Positions 24,398 through 32,492 of a stretch of DNA of 64,000 bases are shown here, piece by piece; positions within the stretch are counted from its first letter, which is position 1; each line of letters begins with the position of its first letter. The position numbers and the translations under genes are program-made. This DNA is from Brachybacterium kimchii. GTDB taxonomy: Bacteria; Actinomycetota; Actinomycetes; Actinomycetales; Dermabacteraceae. The stretch is taken from positions 4,092,001-4,156,000 of the forward strand of contig NZ_CP097218.1 of NCBI RefSeq assembly GCF_023373525.1. The letters run 5' to 3'. The notes under the pieces were generated by a model that was given only the letters and a program-made list of their open reading frames with translations, made no database searches and was not told where the DNA came from.

Positions 24398-25153
24398 TCA
24401 GCGCGGGAGTGCGCGCCCCTCGATCCGCTCGAACAGGCCCAGCAGGAACAGCGAGGTGAACGGCGTGATCACGATGTCCAGCACGTTCAGCCAGGTGCCG
24501 AGCGAGGACGCGATGAGGACGAGGACGCATGCGATCACGGCGGTGCCGAGCCGCCGGCTCGCGGCGCGGGAGCCGTCGCCGATCGCGACCTCCGTGCCCC
24601 GCGCAGTGGCGGCCGGCGCGAACAGGAGCAGGACCATGGCGACCAGCCCCGGGATCACGCACAGCACGAAGCCGACGGCGGTGAGCACGCCGCAGATGAC
24701 GATCGTGAGGATGACGCGGCCGTCGCCCGCGAAGTAGCGCGTGGGTTCCTGCCGGTCCCCGCGCAGCACATCGACGCCGAAGCGCAGGGTCCCCGCGGTC
24801 CACAGGAGCTGGATCACGAGATATGCGACGGCCAGCAGAAGCTGTGCGGGAGCGAGCGCGATCGGGATCCAGTCGGGGACCACGTCGGCGACGCCCTGCA
24901 GCCCGAGCAGTCCCGTGGAGTCGTCGTCGCCCGCGAGGGCGGAGAGGATGTCCAGCGCCAGCGCGATCGCTCCGTAGATCACGGCGGGGAGCACCAGCGA
25001 GCGCCAGTTCCGCACGACGCCGGTGCCCATGAACGTCAGCGCCGCGCCGAGGTCGGCGCCGAGGTCGCCGCGCGGCGCCGATCCGCCCGGTGTCTGCGGG
25101 TGCTGCGGGAACTGCGGGCCCGGACCCTGCGGGGGAGGGGGCTGGGCTGTCAT
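24398..25153 (-). CDS. Polytopic membrane protein, paralogue of the next gene
   Basis: 251 aa. A Pro/Gln-rich N-terminus (1-30) leads to DLGADLGAALTFMGTGVVRNW, then about six hydrophobic segments in the DUF975/GlpM-like style of integral proteins. The stretch DLGADLGA is shared with the neighbouring protein, as are the positions of the membrane segments, which indicates tandem duplication. Its ATG overlaps the stop of that gene (ATGA). No motif reveals function. Confidence 0.6.
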   Translation of the reverse strand: MTAQPPPPQGPGPQFPQHPQTPGGSAPRGDLGADLGAALTFMGTGVVRNWRSLVLPAVIYGAIALALDILSALAGDDDSTGLLGLQGVADVVPDWIPIALAPAQLLLAVAYLVIQLLWTAGTLRFGVDVLRGDRQEPTRYFAGDGRVILTIVICGVLTAVGFVLCVIPGLVAMVLLLFAPAATARGTEVAIGDGSRAASRRLGTAVIACVLVLIASSLGTWLNVLDIVITPFTSLFLLGLFERIEGRALPR

Positions 25154-26094
25154 GCCCGCACCGGCTCCGTGAGCGCGCGGCCGCTGACCCGCTCGTAGAG
25201 ACCGAACTGGAAGAGCACCAGCAGCGGCACCAGCAGGACCGAGCCGACGACGATCATGCCGGCGATGCTGGAGGCGGCCATGAAGATCACGTAGGCCAGG
25301 ATGGTGATGCCCAGGTGTCCGCGCACCAGGGCGAAGCTCTCCTTGATCGCAGCGCCAGGGCTCGCACCACGAGCGGCCGCGGGGATCGCATAGAAGGAGA
25401 GCACCGCGAGGATCAGACCGGGGATGTAGAGCAGGATCATGCCGATCGCGACCATGATGCCGACGAGGAGCGCGGTGAGGACCACGCGGCCGGCGCCGAC
25501 GAACGACGAGCCGAGCGAGGGGCGCTCACCGGAGCGCACGGTCTCGGCGGCGCGCGCCGCACCGGACTGCCACAGGATCGAGACGATGCCGGCGAAGGGA
25601 AGAGCGGCCAGGACGATCCCGTACAAGGCGAAGATCGCTCCCGCGGGGACCTCGTCAGAGGCCGGGGAGTCCTGCATCATCCCGACCATCACGGCGATCC
25701 CGATGCCGGTCGCGATGCCGACGATGACGAGGACCGCCACGGACCACACGATCGCGGGCACGAGGAACGCGGTGACGTTGCGCGCGAACGCCGACCACAT
25801 CCAGCTGACCGAGGCGCCGAGATCGGCGCCCAGGTCGGTGCCCGGGGCGGGGCCGGTCGCGCCGGCGGACTGCGACTGCGGGCCTGCCGGGAACTGCTGC
25901 CCGGGCTGGTCCTGCTGGCCCTGCTGACCGGTCTGGTCCTGCTGCCCGGGCTGGCCGTAGGGCGAGGCCTGGCCGTACGACGCGGGGGAGCCCTGCGCCT
26001 GCTGCGGTGCGCTCCAGGCGCCCGAGTTCGCGCTGCTGCCGTCGTCGGGGCCGCCGGCGCTCTCGCTGCCGGGGTACGGGGGGATGCTGCTCAT
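25150..26094 (-). CDS. Polytopic membrane protein, first of a duplicated pair
   Basis: 314 aa. Residues 1-90 are Gln/Gly/Pro-rich (QQDQ, GQQG, YGQ repeats), then DLGADLGASVSWMWSAFARNV and about six membrane segments, the last (SVLLVPLLVLFQFGLYERVSGRAL) matching the end of its partner (LFLLGLFERIEGRALPR). Likely cytoplasmic disordered tail plus membrane bundle, as in other actinobacterial envelope proteins. Translationally coupled to the next gene. Function unknown. Confidence 0.6.
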   Translation of the reverse strand: MSSIPPYPGSESAGGPDDGSSANSGAWSAPQQAQGSPASYGQASPYGQPGQQDQTGQQGQQDQPGQQFPAGPQSQSAGATGPAPGTDLGADLGASVSWMWSAFARNVTAFLVPAIVWSVAVLVIVGIATGIGIAVMVGMMQDSPASDEVPAGAIFALYGIVLAALPFAGIVSILWQSGAARAAETVRSGERPSLGSSFVGAGRVVLTALLVGIMVAIGMILLYIPGLILAVLSFYAIPAAARGASPGAAIKESFALVRGHLGITILAYVIFMAASSIAGMIVVGSVLLVPLLVLFQFGLYERVSGRALTEPVRA

Positions 26095-26444
26095 GGCGGT
26101 GCTTCTCCTCGGTGCTGCGGGGCCGACCAGTGGTCGATCGCCCTCCGCGACGTGGGGTCTGGGGTCGTCGGGTCTCGTGGTGCGGGCACGACGCTACCGG
26201 GCGGCCGGGTGCTCGTCGTCCCTCGTTCGTCGGTCGGATGGGCCGACGGAGGTCGGCGTGGGGCGTGCTGCCGATCACGGCAAGCCCTGGCACGGCAGCG
26301 CAGCGGACGCGCACCGTCCCTACAATGGGCGCGACGGCAGGCGCAGGTGCCCTCGGGTCATGCCCGGGGACCGTTTCGCGCCGCCCCCGGACGCGCGGTC
26401 CTGCCGCACGCCGGCAGCCCGCACTCGATGCAAGGAGCACATCC
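26095..26444 (+). promoter_or_regulatory. Divergent intergenic region with gnd promoter
   Basis: 350 bp. TACAAT at 26321-26326 is a near-consensus -10 and would give gnd a leader of about 112 nt; no good -35 stands at 17 nt. The rest is GC-rich without a recognised element or gene. Confidence 0.45.
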
Positions 26445-27908
26445 ATGGCCAGCTTCGAACCTTCGCCCGCGAACGTCGCCGACATCGGCGTGACCGGCAT
26501 GGCGGTGATGGGGTCCAACCTCGCCCGCAACCTCGCGCGCAACGGCTTCAAGGTCGCGATCCACAACCGCTCGGTCGCCAAGACCGAGACCGTGTACGAC
26601 AACTACAAGGACGAGGGCGAGTTCTTCCCCTCCGAGTCCACCGAGGACTTCGTCAACTCCCTGCAGAAGCCGCGCGTGGCGATCATCATGGTGAAGGCCG
26701 GCGGCCCCACCGACGCCGTCATCGACGAGCTCTCCCAGTACATGGAGGAGGGCGACATCATCGTGGACTGCGGCAACGCACTGTTCACCGACACCCGTCG
26801 TCGGGAGCACGCGCTGCGCGAGAAGGGCCTGCACTTCGTGGGCGCGGGCGTCTCCGGCGGCGAGGAGGGCGCGCTCAACGGCCCCTCGATCATGCCCGGC
26901 GGCACCGTCGAGTCCTACGACCGTCTCGGCCCGATGTTCGAGAAGATCTCCGCGCACGTCGACGGCGTCCCCTGCTGCACGCACGTGGGCGCGGACGGCG
27001 CCGGCCACTTCGTGAAGATGGTCCACAACGGCATCGAGTACGCCGACATGCAGGTCATCTCCGAGGCCTACGACCTCATGAAGCGCGCGCTGGGCATGGA
27101 CGCCGACGCCATCGGCGACGTCTTCGCCGAGTGGAACAAGGGCGACCTCGAGTCCTTCCTCATCGAGATCACCGCGATCGTGCTCAAGCACAAGGACTCG
27201 CGCACCGGCCAGGCCTTCGTGGACGTCATCCTCGACCAGGCGGCCCAGAAGGGCACCGGCGCCTGGACCGTGCAGACCGCCCTCGACCTGGGCGTCCCGG
27301 TCACCGGCATCGCCGAGGCCACCTTCGCGCGCTCCATCTCCGGCGACGCCGCCGAGCGCGAGGCCGCCCGTGCGACCCTCAAGGGCGAGACCCTCGACGA
27401 GGAGATCACCGACAAGGCCCAGTTCATCGACGACCTGCAGAAGGCGCTCTACGCCTCCAAGCTCGTCGCCTACTCGCAGGGCTTCGAGGAGATCGCCAAG
27501 GGCGCCGAGACCTACGACTGGGACATCCAGCTCGGCGACATGGCGAAGATCTGGCGCGGCGGCTGCATCATCCGCGCCAAGTTCCTCAACCGCATCACCG
27601 AGGCGTACGACCGCGAGCCCAGCCTGAAGCTGCTGCTCGCGGACCCGTACTTCACCGAGGAGATCGCCAAGTGCGTGCCCGCGTGGCGCCGCGTGGTCGC
27701 CTACGCCGCCGCCAACGGCTTCCCGGCCCCGGTGTTCGCCTCCTCGCTCGCGTACTACGACGCGGTGCGCGCCGAGCGCCTGCCCGCCGCTCTGGTGCAG
27801 GCCCAGCGCGACTACTTCGGCGCCCACACCTACAAGCGCGTGGACGACGAGGGCACCTACCACGTCGAGTGGTCGGGCGACCTCACGGAGACCCGCCAGG
27901 ACGGCTGA
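26445..27908 (+). CDS. gnd: 6-phosphogluconate dehydrogenase, decarboxylating
   Basis: 487 aa, the length of the long (dimeric) class. It converts 6-phosphogluconate and NADP+ to ribulose 5-phosphate, CO2 and NADPH in the oxidative pentose phosphate pathway. Visible motifs: GVTGMAVMGSNLARNLARNG at the dinucleotide fold, HNRS (NADP preference), substrate loop GAGVSGGEEGA, catalytic lysine in HFVKMVHNGIEY, and the long all-helical C-terminal domain with IWRGGCIIRAKFL. AAGGAG precedes the ATG at 26445. It ends before a strong terminator shared with a convergent small membrane protein gene. Confidence 0.97.
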   Translation: MASFEPSPANVADIGVTGMAVMGSNLARNLARNGFKVAIHNRSVAKTETVYDNYKDEGEFFPSESTEDFVNSLQKPRVAIIMVKAGGPTDAVIDELSQYMEEGDIIVDCGNALFTDTRRREHALREKGLHFVGAGVSGGEEGALNGPSIMPGGTVESYDRLGPMFEKISAHVDGVPCCTHVGADGAGHFVKMVHNGIEYADMQVISEAYDLMKRALGMDADAIGDVFAEWNKGDLESFLIEITAIVLKHKDSRTGQAFVDVILDQAAQKGTGAWTVQTALDLGVPVTGIAEATFARSISGDAAEREAARATLKGETLDEEITDKAQFIDDLQKALYASKLVAYSQGFEEIAKGAETYDWDIQLGDMAKIWRGGCIIRAKFLNRITEAYDREPSLKLLLADPYFTEEIAKCVPAWRRVVAYAAANGFPAPVFASSLAYYDAVRAERLPAALVQAQRDYFGAHTYKRVDDEGTYHVEWSGDLTETRQDG

Positions 27909-27940
27909 TCCCCTCGGCTTCCACAGGGAGTGCAGTCGCG

Positions 27941-27973
27941 CGAAGGGCCCGGACCATTGGTCCGGGCCCTTCG
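27941..27973. terminator. Bidirectional hairpin terminator after gnd
   Basis: Perfect 16-nt arms, CGAAGGGCCCGGACCA (27941-27956) and its complement (27958-27973), with a single central T, followed by TGCTTGCT. It lies between convergent genes, as expected for a two-way terminator. Confidence 0.85.
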
Positions 27974-28032
27974 TGCTTGCTCAGGCGACGCCGCTCCACG
28001 GATCTCGCCGATTCGGCACCGCACTCGAGGGG

Positions 28033-28347
28033 TCAGTACGTGTCCATCGACCCGCTGTTGAACATCGCGATGAGCGCGGCGACGTTGAGCCCGATGTAGA
28101 TGAGCCAGAGGACCACGCAGATCGCGTACGCGATCCAGCCCCACTTGTAGAGCTTCTCGGCCAGGGGCAGGTCGGTGTCGGCCTTCACCAGCCCGATGAT
28201 CGCCAGAACGAGCGTGATCGGGTTCCCGAGGCAGACCACACCCACCACCAGCTGCACGATCCACTTGGTCTTGCTCACCGGGGCTCCGGGCACAGGGCCC
28301 TGGGCGCCGGGTACGGGAGCGCTGAAGTTGGGGTTCGGGCTGGTCAT
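28033..28347 (-). CDS. Small membrane protein with two transmembrane segments
   Basis: 104 aa. A short Pro-rich start, then KTKWIVQLVVGVVCLGNPITLVLAIIGLVKAD (TM1 with a CLGNP break) and YKWGWIAYAICVVLWLIYIGLNVAALIAMF (TM2). ATG at 28347 is preceded by AAGGGA; the open frame beyond it to 28494 has no ribosome site and no conserved residues. It resembles small CCC-motif/DUF4190-type membrane proteins of Actinobacteria, of unknown role. Confidence 0.6.
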   Translation of the reverse strand: MTSPNPNFSAPVPGAQGPVPGAPVSKTKWIVQLVVGVVCLGNPITLVLAIIGLVKADTDLPLAEKLYKWGWIAYAICVVLWLIYIGLNVAALIAMFNSGSMDTY

Positions 28348-28460
28348 GGTCGGGTCCCTTCGTCGGTCCGGCGAGGAGGTGCCGGGTCGTCGTTGCTGTC
28401 GCGGCGATCCACGATCTGCGGCGCCGTAGGGAAGCATAGGCAATCGAATACGAGTTCGAC

Positions 28461-28480
28461 CATGGGGATAAGTCCCCATG
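28461..28480. other. Dyad CATGGGGA-TAAG-TCCCCATG
   Basis: Eight-nt perfect arms and a 4-nt loop between the stop of the helicase-associated gene and the start of the small membrane protein gene, both on the minus strand. It may end the first transcript or serve as an operator for the second. Confidence 0.45.
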
Positions 28481-28545
28481 AGCCGGCGTGACATGGGCGC
28501 GCAGGACAGCGGAGAGGCCCGTCGCCCGGTGCCGCTCGCGCCGCC

Positions 28546-30744
28546 TCAGTCCAGCGTCACCCTCTGCACGAGCACCGTGAACTCCTCGTCGTCCGCGCTC
28601 GCGCGCGCCCGCAGTCGCCCGTCCTCCACACCCAGCGGGACGACGTCGACGCGCTCGATGCCGCCGCGTCCGTCCACGATCCCCAGGCTCACGCTCCTCC
28701 CCGCGGCCGACGCCTCGAGCAGCAGGTCCACCGTGCTCGGCGCGCCCTCCCCGGACTCCGCACGCCGCAGCCGCGCAACGGCCTCCGCGGGTTCGAGAAG
28801 TGCCGACGGGCCAGGCGCCGCGGGCGCGCGCACCAGCTGCTCGACGGCCTCGCCGCCGCCCCGCCGTGCAGCCGCACCGTCGGCCGCACCCCGTGCGCCC
28901 AGGCGCACCGCCGGCGCGTTCGCGTCCCCGTCGGCGAGAGGCGAGAGGCCCGCCGCCGCGGCCAGGCGCAGCAGCATGCGGGGCTCGCACGCTGCGATCG
29001 CGACCGTCGGCGCGAGGCGCTGCAGCCCTGCGCCCGCGGCACCCGGCTGGGCGAGCAGCAGGACGATCGCGTCCTCCTCGCCGGTCACGTAGGCACGGGC
29101 GGGGCCGACGTGCACCTTTCCCAGCCGTCGCTGCTCGTCGTGCACGAGGTATTCGAGGGCCTGCGGGATCGGGGTGCGCGAGGCCTCGCGCAGCAGCCCC
29201 AGCAGCTCCTCGGCATCCCGCCCGTCCTGGAGGGCACTGCGCACGGACGCGGGCGTCGCGCGCAGGGTCAGCGCGCCGCCGCGGGAGACCACCTCGGTCC
29301 ACGACTCGAGGGCGGCGAGCCGCGGGCTCGGCCGTCCGGGGACGACGATCGTGAGGTCGGCGCCCAGCAGCACCTCGTCGACCGGCGCCGGGGCCAGGTC
29401 GACGAGCGCACTGGTGAGTCGGGCGTCGGCCGTGGGCAGCTCCGCCTCCAGCACCTCGACGAGCGCCTCGCCGAGCACCGTGAGCGCGCCGCCGTCCAGG
29501 AGCCCGAGGGCCGCGCCCTCGTGCAGCACGGCCCTCACGTCCCGCGCCAGCGTGCGCGCGGGGACCAGCGGATGCCACCAGGCGAGCGCCGCGTGCAGCC
29601 CCTGCTCGGGAAGGTCTTGGCCGGGGTGCGCGGCGAGGATCCGCAGCAGGCGCGCGCGCCGCGAGGCGGCCTGGTCGATGCGCGTGGCCTCGGAGAGCAG
29701 TGCGCGCGGGGTGCCGGTCGCATCGGCCTCGCCGGCCGCGACGGCGAGGTGGTCGCCGTGCGCCCAGGCCAGCGCCACCTCCGCCCAGCGGTGCTCGGGG
29801 CCGTGCTGCCACAGCTCGGCCCAGTCTCCCGTGGGCGCCCAGGTCTCGCCGTCGTGCCCGAGGAGCCCGGCGAGCCAGCCCGACTGCAGGATCGTCGCCG
29901 CGGCGACCTCCTCGATGCCTGCGTCCGCGGCGAGCCGTCGCAGGTCGCGCTGGGGCAGGCCGCCGCGGCGCAGCACTCCGGGGGCGGTCTCGTCGTCCCA
30001 GCCGAGCACGCCGTCCAGGACGCGCACGGCGTCCAGGGCGCGCTCGACCGCGCCCGCTGTGCGCGTCCCCGGGATGCGTTCGCGGATCTCGGACCCGCCG
30101 GGGTCCGGAGGGTCCTGCGGGAAGGATGCGAGGAGGCGTCCGCCGCGCAGGGCGAGATGCACGCTGCGGGGGATGCGCAGGGCGGAGCCGTCGGCGACGG
30201 CGACTCCCGCCGCGAGCAGCCGGTCCGCCAGGTCCCCGGTGCCGGCCTCGAGGCGCCCGGGGGCCCAGCGCAGACGGTCCAGCGCCGGCGCGAGCTCGGC
30301 GGGGACGCGGTCGAGAAGGGCGCGGGCCTCGTCGGCCGACGGGTCCTCGGCGTGCGCGGGAGCCAGGCCGGCGGGGGAGCGGAGCCCCTCGCGCACGGCC
30401 CGCACCAGGTGCAGCTCGTCCTCGCCCCAGAGCAGGGCGAGGGTGCGCAGGTGCTCCAGATGCACTGCGAGCGAGGCGATCGGCGCGTCGAGCAGCGCTG
30501 CGATCTGCGGCGGGGAGGCGCCGTCGCCCAGCACCGCGAGGGCGTCGACGACGGCGAGCTCGGCGGCCGTGAGGGAGCCGAGGGTCCGACGGGCCGACAG
30601 CGAGCCGGTGGCCCGCGCCGCGAGGGCGCCGAGACCGTGGGGGAGCGGATGCAGCAGATCCGGGCGGGCGCTCAGCAGACGCTCGAGGCGCGTGTCGTCG
30701 AAGCGGCGCAGGGAGTCCGCGAGGGAACGGAGGGAGTCGGCCAT
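28546..30744 (-). CDS. Helicase-associated protein, XPB/Ssl2 C-terminal-like domain
   Basis: 732 aa. No Walker motifs are visible, so it is not itself a helicase. The N-terminus has a winged-helix-like part (LTAAELAVVDALAVLGDGASPPQIAALLDAP), the middle is Ala/Leu/Arg-rich helical, and the C-terminal half has PGRPSPRLAALESWTEVVSRGGALTLRATPASVRSAL and QALEYLVHDEQRRLGKV, plus PTVAIAACEPRMLLRLAAAAGL near the end, the helicase C-terminal-3 family. In Actinobacteria this protein is normally encoded next to XPB and is thought to support it. Here the two genes lie about 4.3 kb apart. A tRNA gene starts 31 bp upstream of its start codon, divergently. Confidence 0.85.
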   Translation of the reverse strand: MADSLRSLADSLRRFDDTRLERLLSARPDLLHPLPHGLGALAARATGSLSARRTLGSLTAAELAVVDALAVLGDGASPPQIAALLDAPIASLAVHLEHLRTLALLWGEDELHLVRAVREGLRSPAGLAPAHAEDPSADEARALLDRVPAELAPALDRLRWAPGRLEAGTGDLADRLLAAGVAVADGSALRIPRSVHLALRGGRLLASFPQDPPDPGGSEIRERIPGTRTAGAVERALDAVRVLDGVLGWDDETAPGVLRRGGLPQRDLRRLAADAGIEEVAAATILQSGWLAGLLGHDGETWAPTGDWAELWQHGPEHRWAEVALAWAHGDHLAVAAGEADATGTPRALLSEATRIDQAASRRARLLRILAAHPGQDLPEQGLHAALAWWHPLVPARTLARDVRAVLHEGAALGLLDGGALTVLGEALVEVLEAELPTADARLTSALVDLAPAPVDEVLLGADLTIVVPGRPSPRLAALESWTEVVSRGGALTLRATPASVRSALQDGRDAEELLGLLREASRTPIPQALEYLVHDEQRRLGKVHVGPARAYVTGEEDAIVLLLAQPGAAGAGLQRLAPTVAIAACEPRMLLRLAAAAGLSPLADGDANAPAVRLGARGAADGAAARRGGGEAVEQLVRAPAAPGPSALLEPAEAVARLRRAESGEGAPSTVDLLLEASAAGRSVSLGIVDGRGGIERVDVVPLGVEDGRLRARASADDEEFTVLVQRVTLD

Positions 30745-30775
30745 GGCACGTCCAGCATAGGCTTGTCACCAGCAC

Positions 30776-30849
30776 GCCCCCATAGCCCAATCGGCAGAGG
30801 CAGCCGCCTTAAAAGCGGCTCAGTGCGGGTTCGAGTCCCGCTGGGGGCA
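30776..30849 (+). tRNA. tRNA-Leu (anticodon UAA), short variable loop
   Basis: Cloverleaf: acceptor GCCCCCA/TGGGGGC, D arm GCC-GGC, anticodon stem GCCGC/GCGGC with loop CTTAAAA (anticodon TAA at positions 34-36), variable loop TCAGT (5 nt), T arm GCGGG-TTCGAGT-CCCGC, discriminator A73. CCA is not encoded (ACCG follows). The anticodon reads UUA. The lack of a long variable arm is odd for leucine tRNA. Confidence 0.9.
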
Positions 30850-30908
30850 CCGCGGCGAGGCACCGGCAGCGCAGCACCGGCGGCGCGGCCTAGGCCGGCG
30901 GCCGCCGC

Positions 30909-32435
30909 TCACTCCTGCGCTGCCCGCGTCGCCCGCCCGAGCGCGGTGACGAGGACCGCGAACACGCTGGCGAAGAGGATCTGCACCCCGATGCACGCGG
31001 CGACGGCGAGCGCCGGGTAGCTCGGCAGCGCGCCCAGCACGAGGCCGAACACGGGCACGCCGAGGGCGATGCCCACCTGCTGGAGCGTCGAGAACAGCCC
31101 GCTCGCGAGGCCCGCGAGGTCATGGCTCACCGCGCCCATGACGCTGCCGATCAGCGGCCCGTACATCGCGGCCTGCGCGACGCCGAGCACCACGAGCACG
31201 AGGCACAGCAGCACGAGGGGCGGGTGCCCGTCGCTTCCCACGATGATCGCCGCGGTCGCCGCGAGCATGACGGCCTGGCCGGCGACGCCCGCGAGCATCA
31301 CGTGCCGGGGCGTCCAGCGGGCGACGAGCGCGGGCAGCAGCGCGCTGGTGACGACGAACCCGGCGGCGAAGACGGTCAGCACGGTCGCCGTGGTGAAGGC
31401 GCCCAGGTGCAGGCCGGTCTGCAGAGTGGTGGAGAAGTAGTAGACGAAGCCGCCGTAGCTCGCGAAGAACACGAGCGTCAGGGCGAGTCCGAGCTGCAGG
31501 GGGCGCACCCGCAGCGCCGAGAGCGGCACCAGGGCGTGGGCGTCCGTGCGATGGCGCTGCCACAGGGCGAAGGCGGCGAGCAGCACGGCCGCGAGCACGA
31601 GCAGCGAGACCACGGCCGACGTCGCCAGCAGCGAGCCCGCGCCGAGCGGCAGCACGATCGCCGCGATGGCGGCACCCAGCAGCAGCGCGCCGAGCGGGTC
31701 GAGCCGGCTCACCCGGCTCGAGGAGGTCTCGGGGATCGCGCGCGCGGCGAACAGGGCCACAGCGGCGACGAGGGACACGAAACCGAAGGCGAGGCGCCAT
31801 CCGGCGCCCCACGGGTCCGCGGCGACGAGGGCGCCGGCGCCGATCTGGCCGATCGCGGTGCCGCCGCCGATCACGGAGGCGTACGCGCCGGTCCAGCGTG
31901 CCCGGGAGCGCCCGACGGTCGTGTGCTGGATCGTCGAGAGGACCTGCGGGAGTGCGAGTCCGCTCGCGACGCCCTGCAGGACTCTGCCCACGAGCAGCAC
32001 GCCGGCGCCCGGTGCGAGCGCGACCAGCAGCGACGCCGGGACCAGGGCGGCGAGCGCGATCTGCAGCATCCGGCGCCTGCCCCAGGCGTCGCCCAGGCGC
32101 CCGCCGAGGACGAGCGAGGAGGCGAAGCCCACGGAGAACAGGGCGACGACGAGCGTGCCGGTCGAGGCGGTCAGGCCCAGGCCGTTCTCGAGAGCGGGGA
32201 GGGCGAGGGTCGAGGAGCCGAAGATCAGGTTGCCGGTGATGGCGGCGGCGAGCAGCACGACGCCGCCCGCCCCCAGGGGCGCTCGCGTCGGCTCCGGCGG
32301 CTCCGTCGGCTCCGGCGGCGCCGGGGAGTCGGAGCTCAGGGTGATCGGCCCGCCCGGGGCATCAGGGGCGCCCGGGGCGGCAGGGGAGTCCGCCACGGCG
32401 GCGGCGTGCGATGCGGAAGCGGTGCTGCATGACAT
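30909..32435 (-). CDS. MFS drug-efflux-type transporter, 14-helix style
   Basis: 508 aa. A Pro/Ala-rich 55-residue N-terminus precedes about 13-14 membrane segments. DHA2-type motifs: GGRLGDAWGRRRMLQIAL (motif A), LLVGRVLQGVASGLALPQVLSTI (motif B/C region) and GAYASVIGGGTAIGQIGAGALV. The family expels drugs or dyes with proton exchange. Its start is 57 bp from the divergent MmyB-type regulator gene, which probably controls it through the TATCC repeats at 32457-32489. Sequence upstream of the ATG at 32435 stays open in this frame for about 1 kb but lies antisense to the regulator and is not coding. Confidence 0.88.
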   Translation of the reverse strand: MSCSTASASHAAAVADSPAAPGAPDAPGGPITLSSDSPAPPEPTEPPEPTRAPLGAGGVVLLAAAITGNLIFGSSTLALPALENGLGLTASTGTLVVALFSVGFASSLVLGGRLGDAWGRRRMLQIALAALVPASLLVALAPGAGVLLVGRVLQGVASGLALPQVLSTIQHTTVGRSRARWTGAYASVIGGGTAIGQIGAGALVAADPWGAGWRLAFGFVSLVAAVALFAARAIPETSSSRVSRLDPLGALLLGAAIAAIVLPLGAGSLLATSAVVSLLVLAAVLLAAFALWQRHRTDAHALVPLSALRVRPLQLGLALTLVFFASYGGFVYYFSTTLQTGLHLGAFTTATVLTVFAAGFVVTSALLPALVARWTPRHVMLAGVAGQAVMLAATAAIIVGSDGHPPLVLLCLVLVVLGVAQAAMYGPLIGSVMGAVSHDLAGLASGLFSTLQQVGIALGVPVFGLVLGALPSYPALAVAACIGVQILFASVFAVLVTALGRATRAAQE

Positions 32436-32456
32436 GGGTCCATCTGACTCCCCATC

Positions 32457-32489
32457 TATCCAGGTATCCAGATGCCCTTTATCCTGGTA
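32457..32489. promoter_or_regulatory. Putative operator with repeated TATCC-GGTA sites between MFS and MmyB genes
   Basis: TATCCAGGTA (32457-32466) and TATCCTGGTA (32480-32489) are near-identical direct copies 23 bp apart, and a partial third TATCCAG begins at 32465. The second copy contains TATCCT, which stands 7 nt before the regulator ATG at 32493 and could be its leaderless -10. Confidence 0.55.
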
Positions 32490-32492
32490 CCC

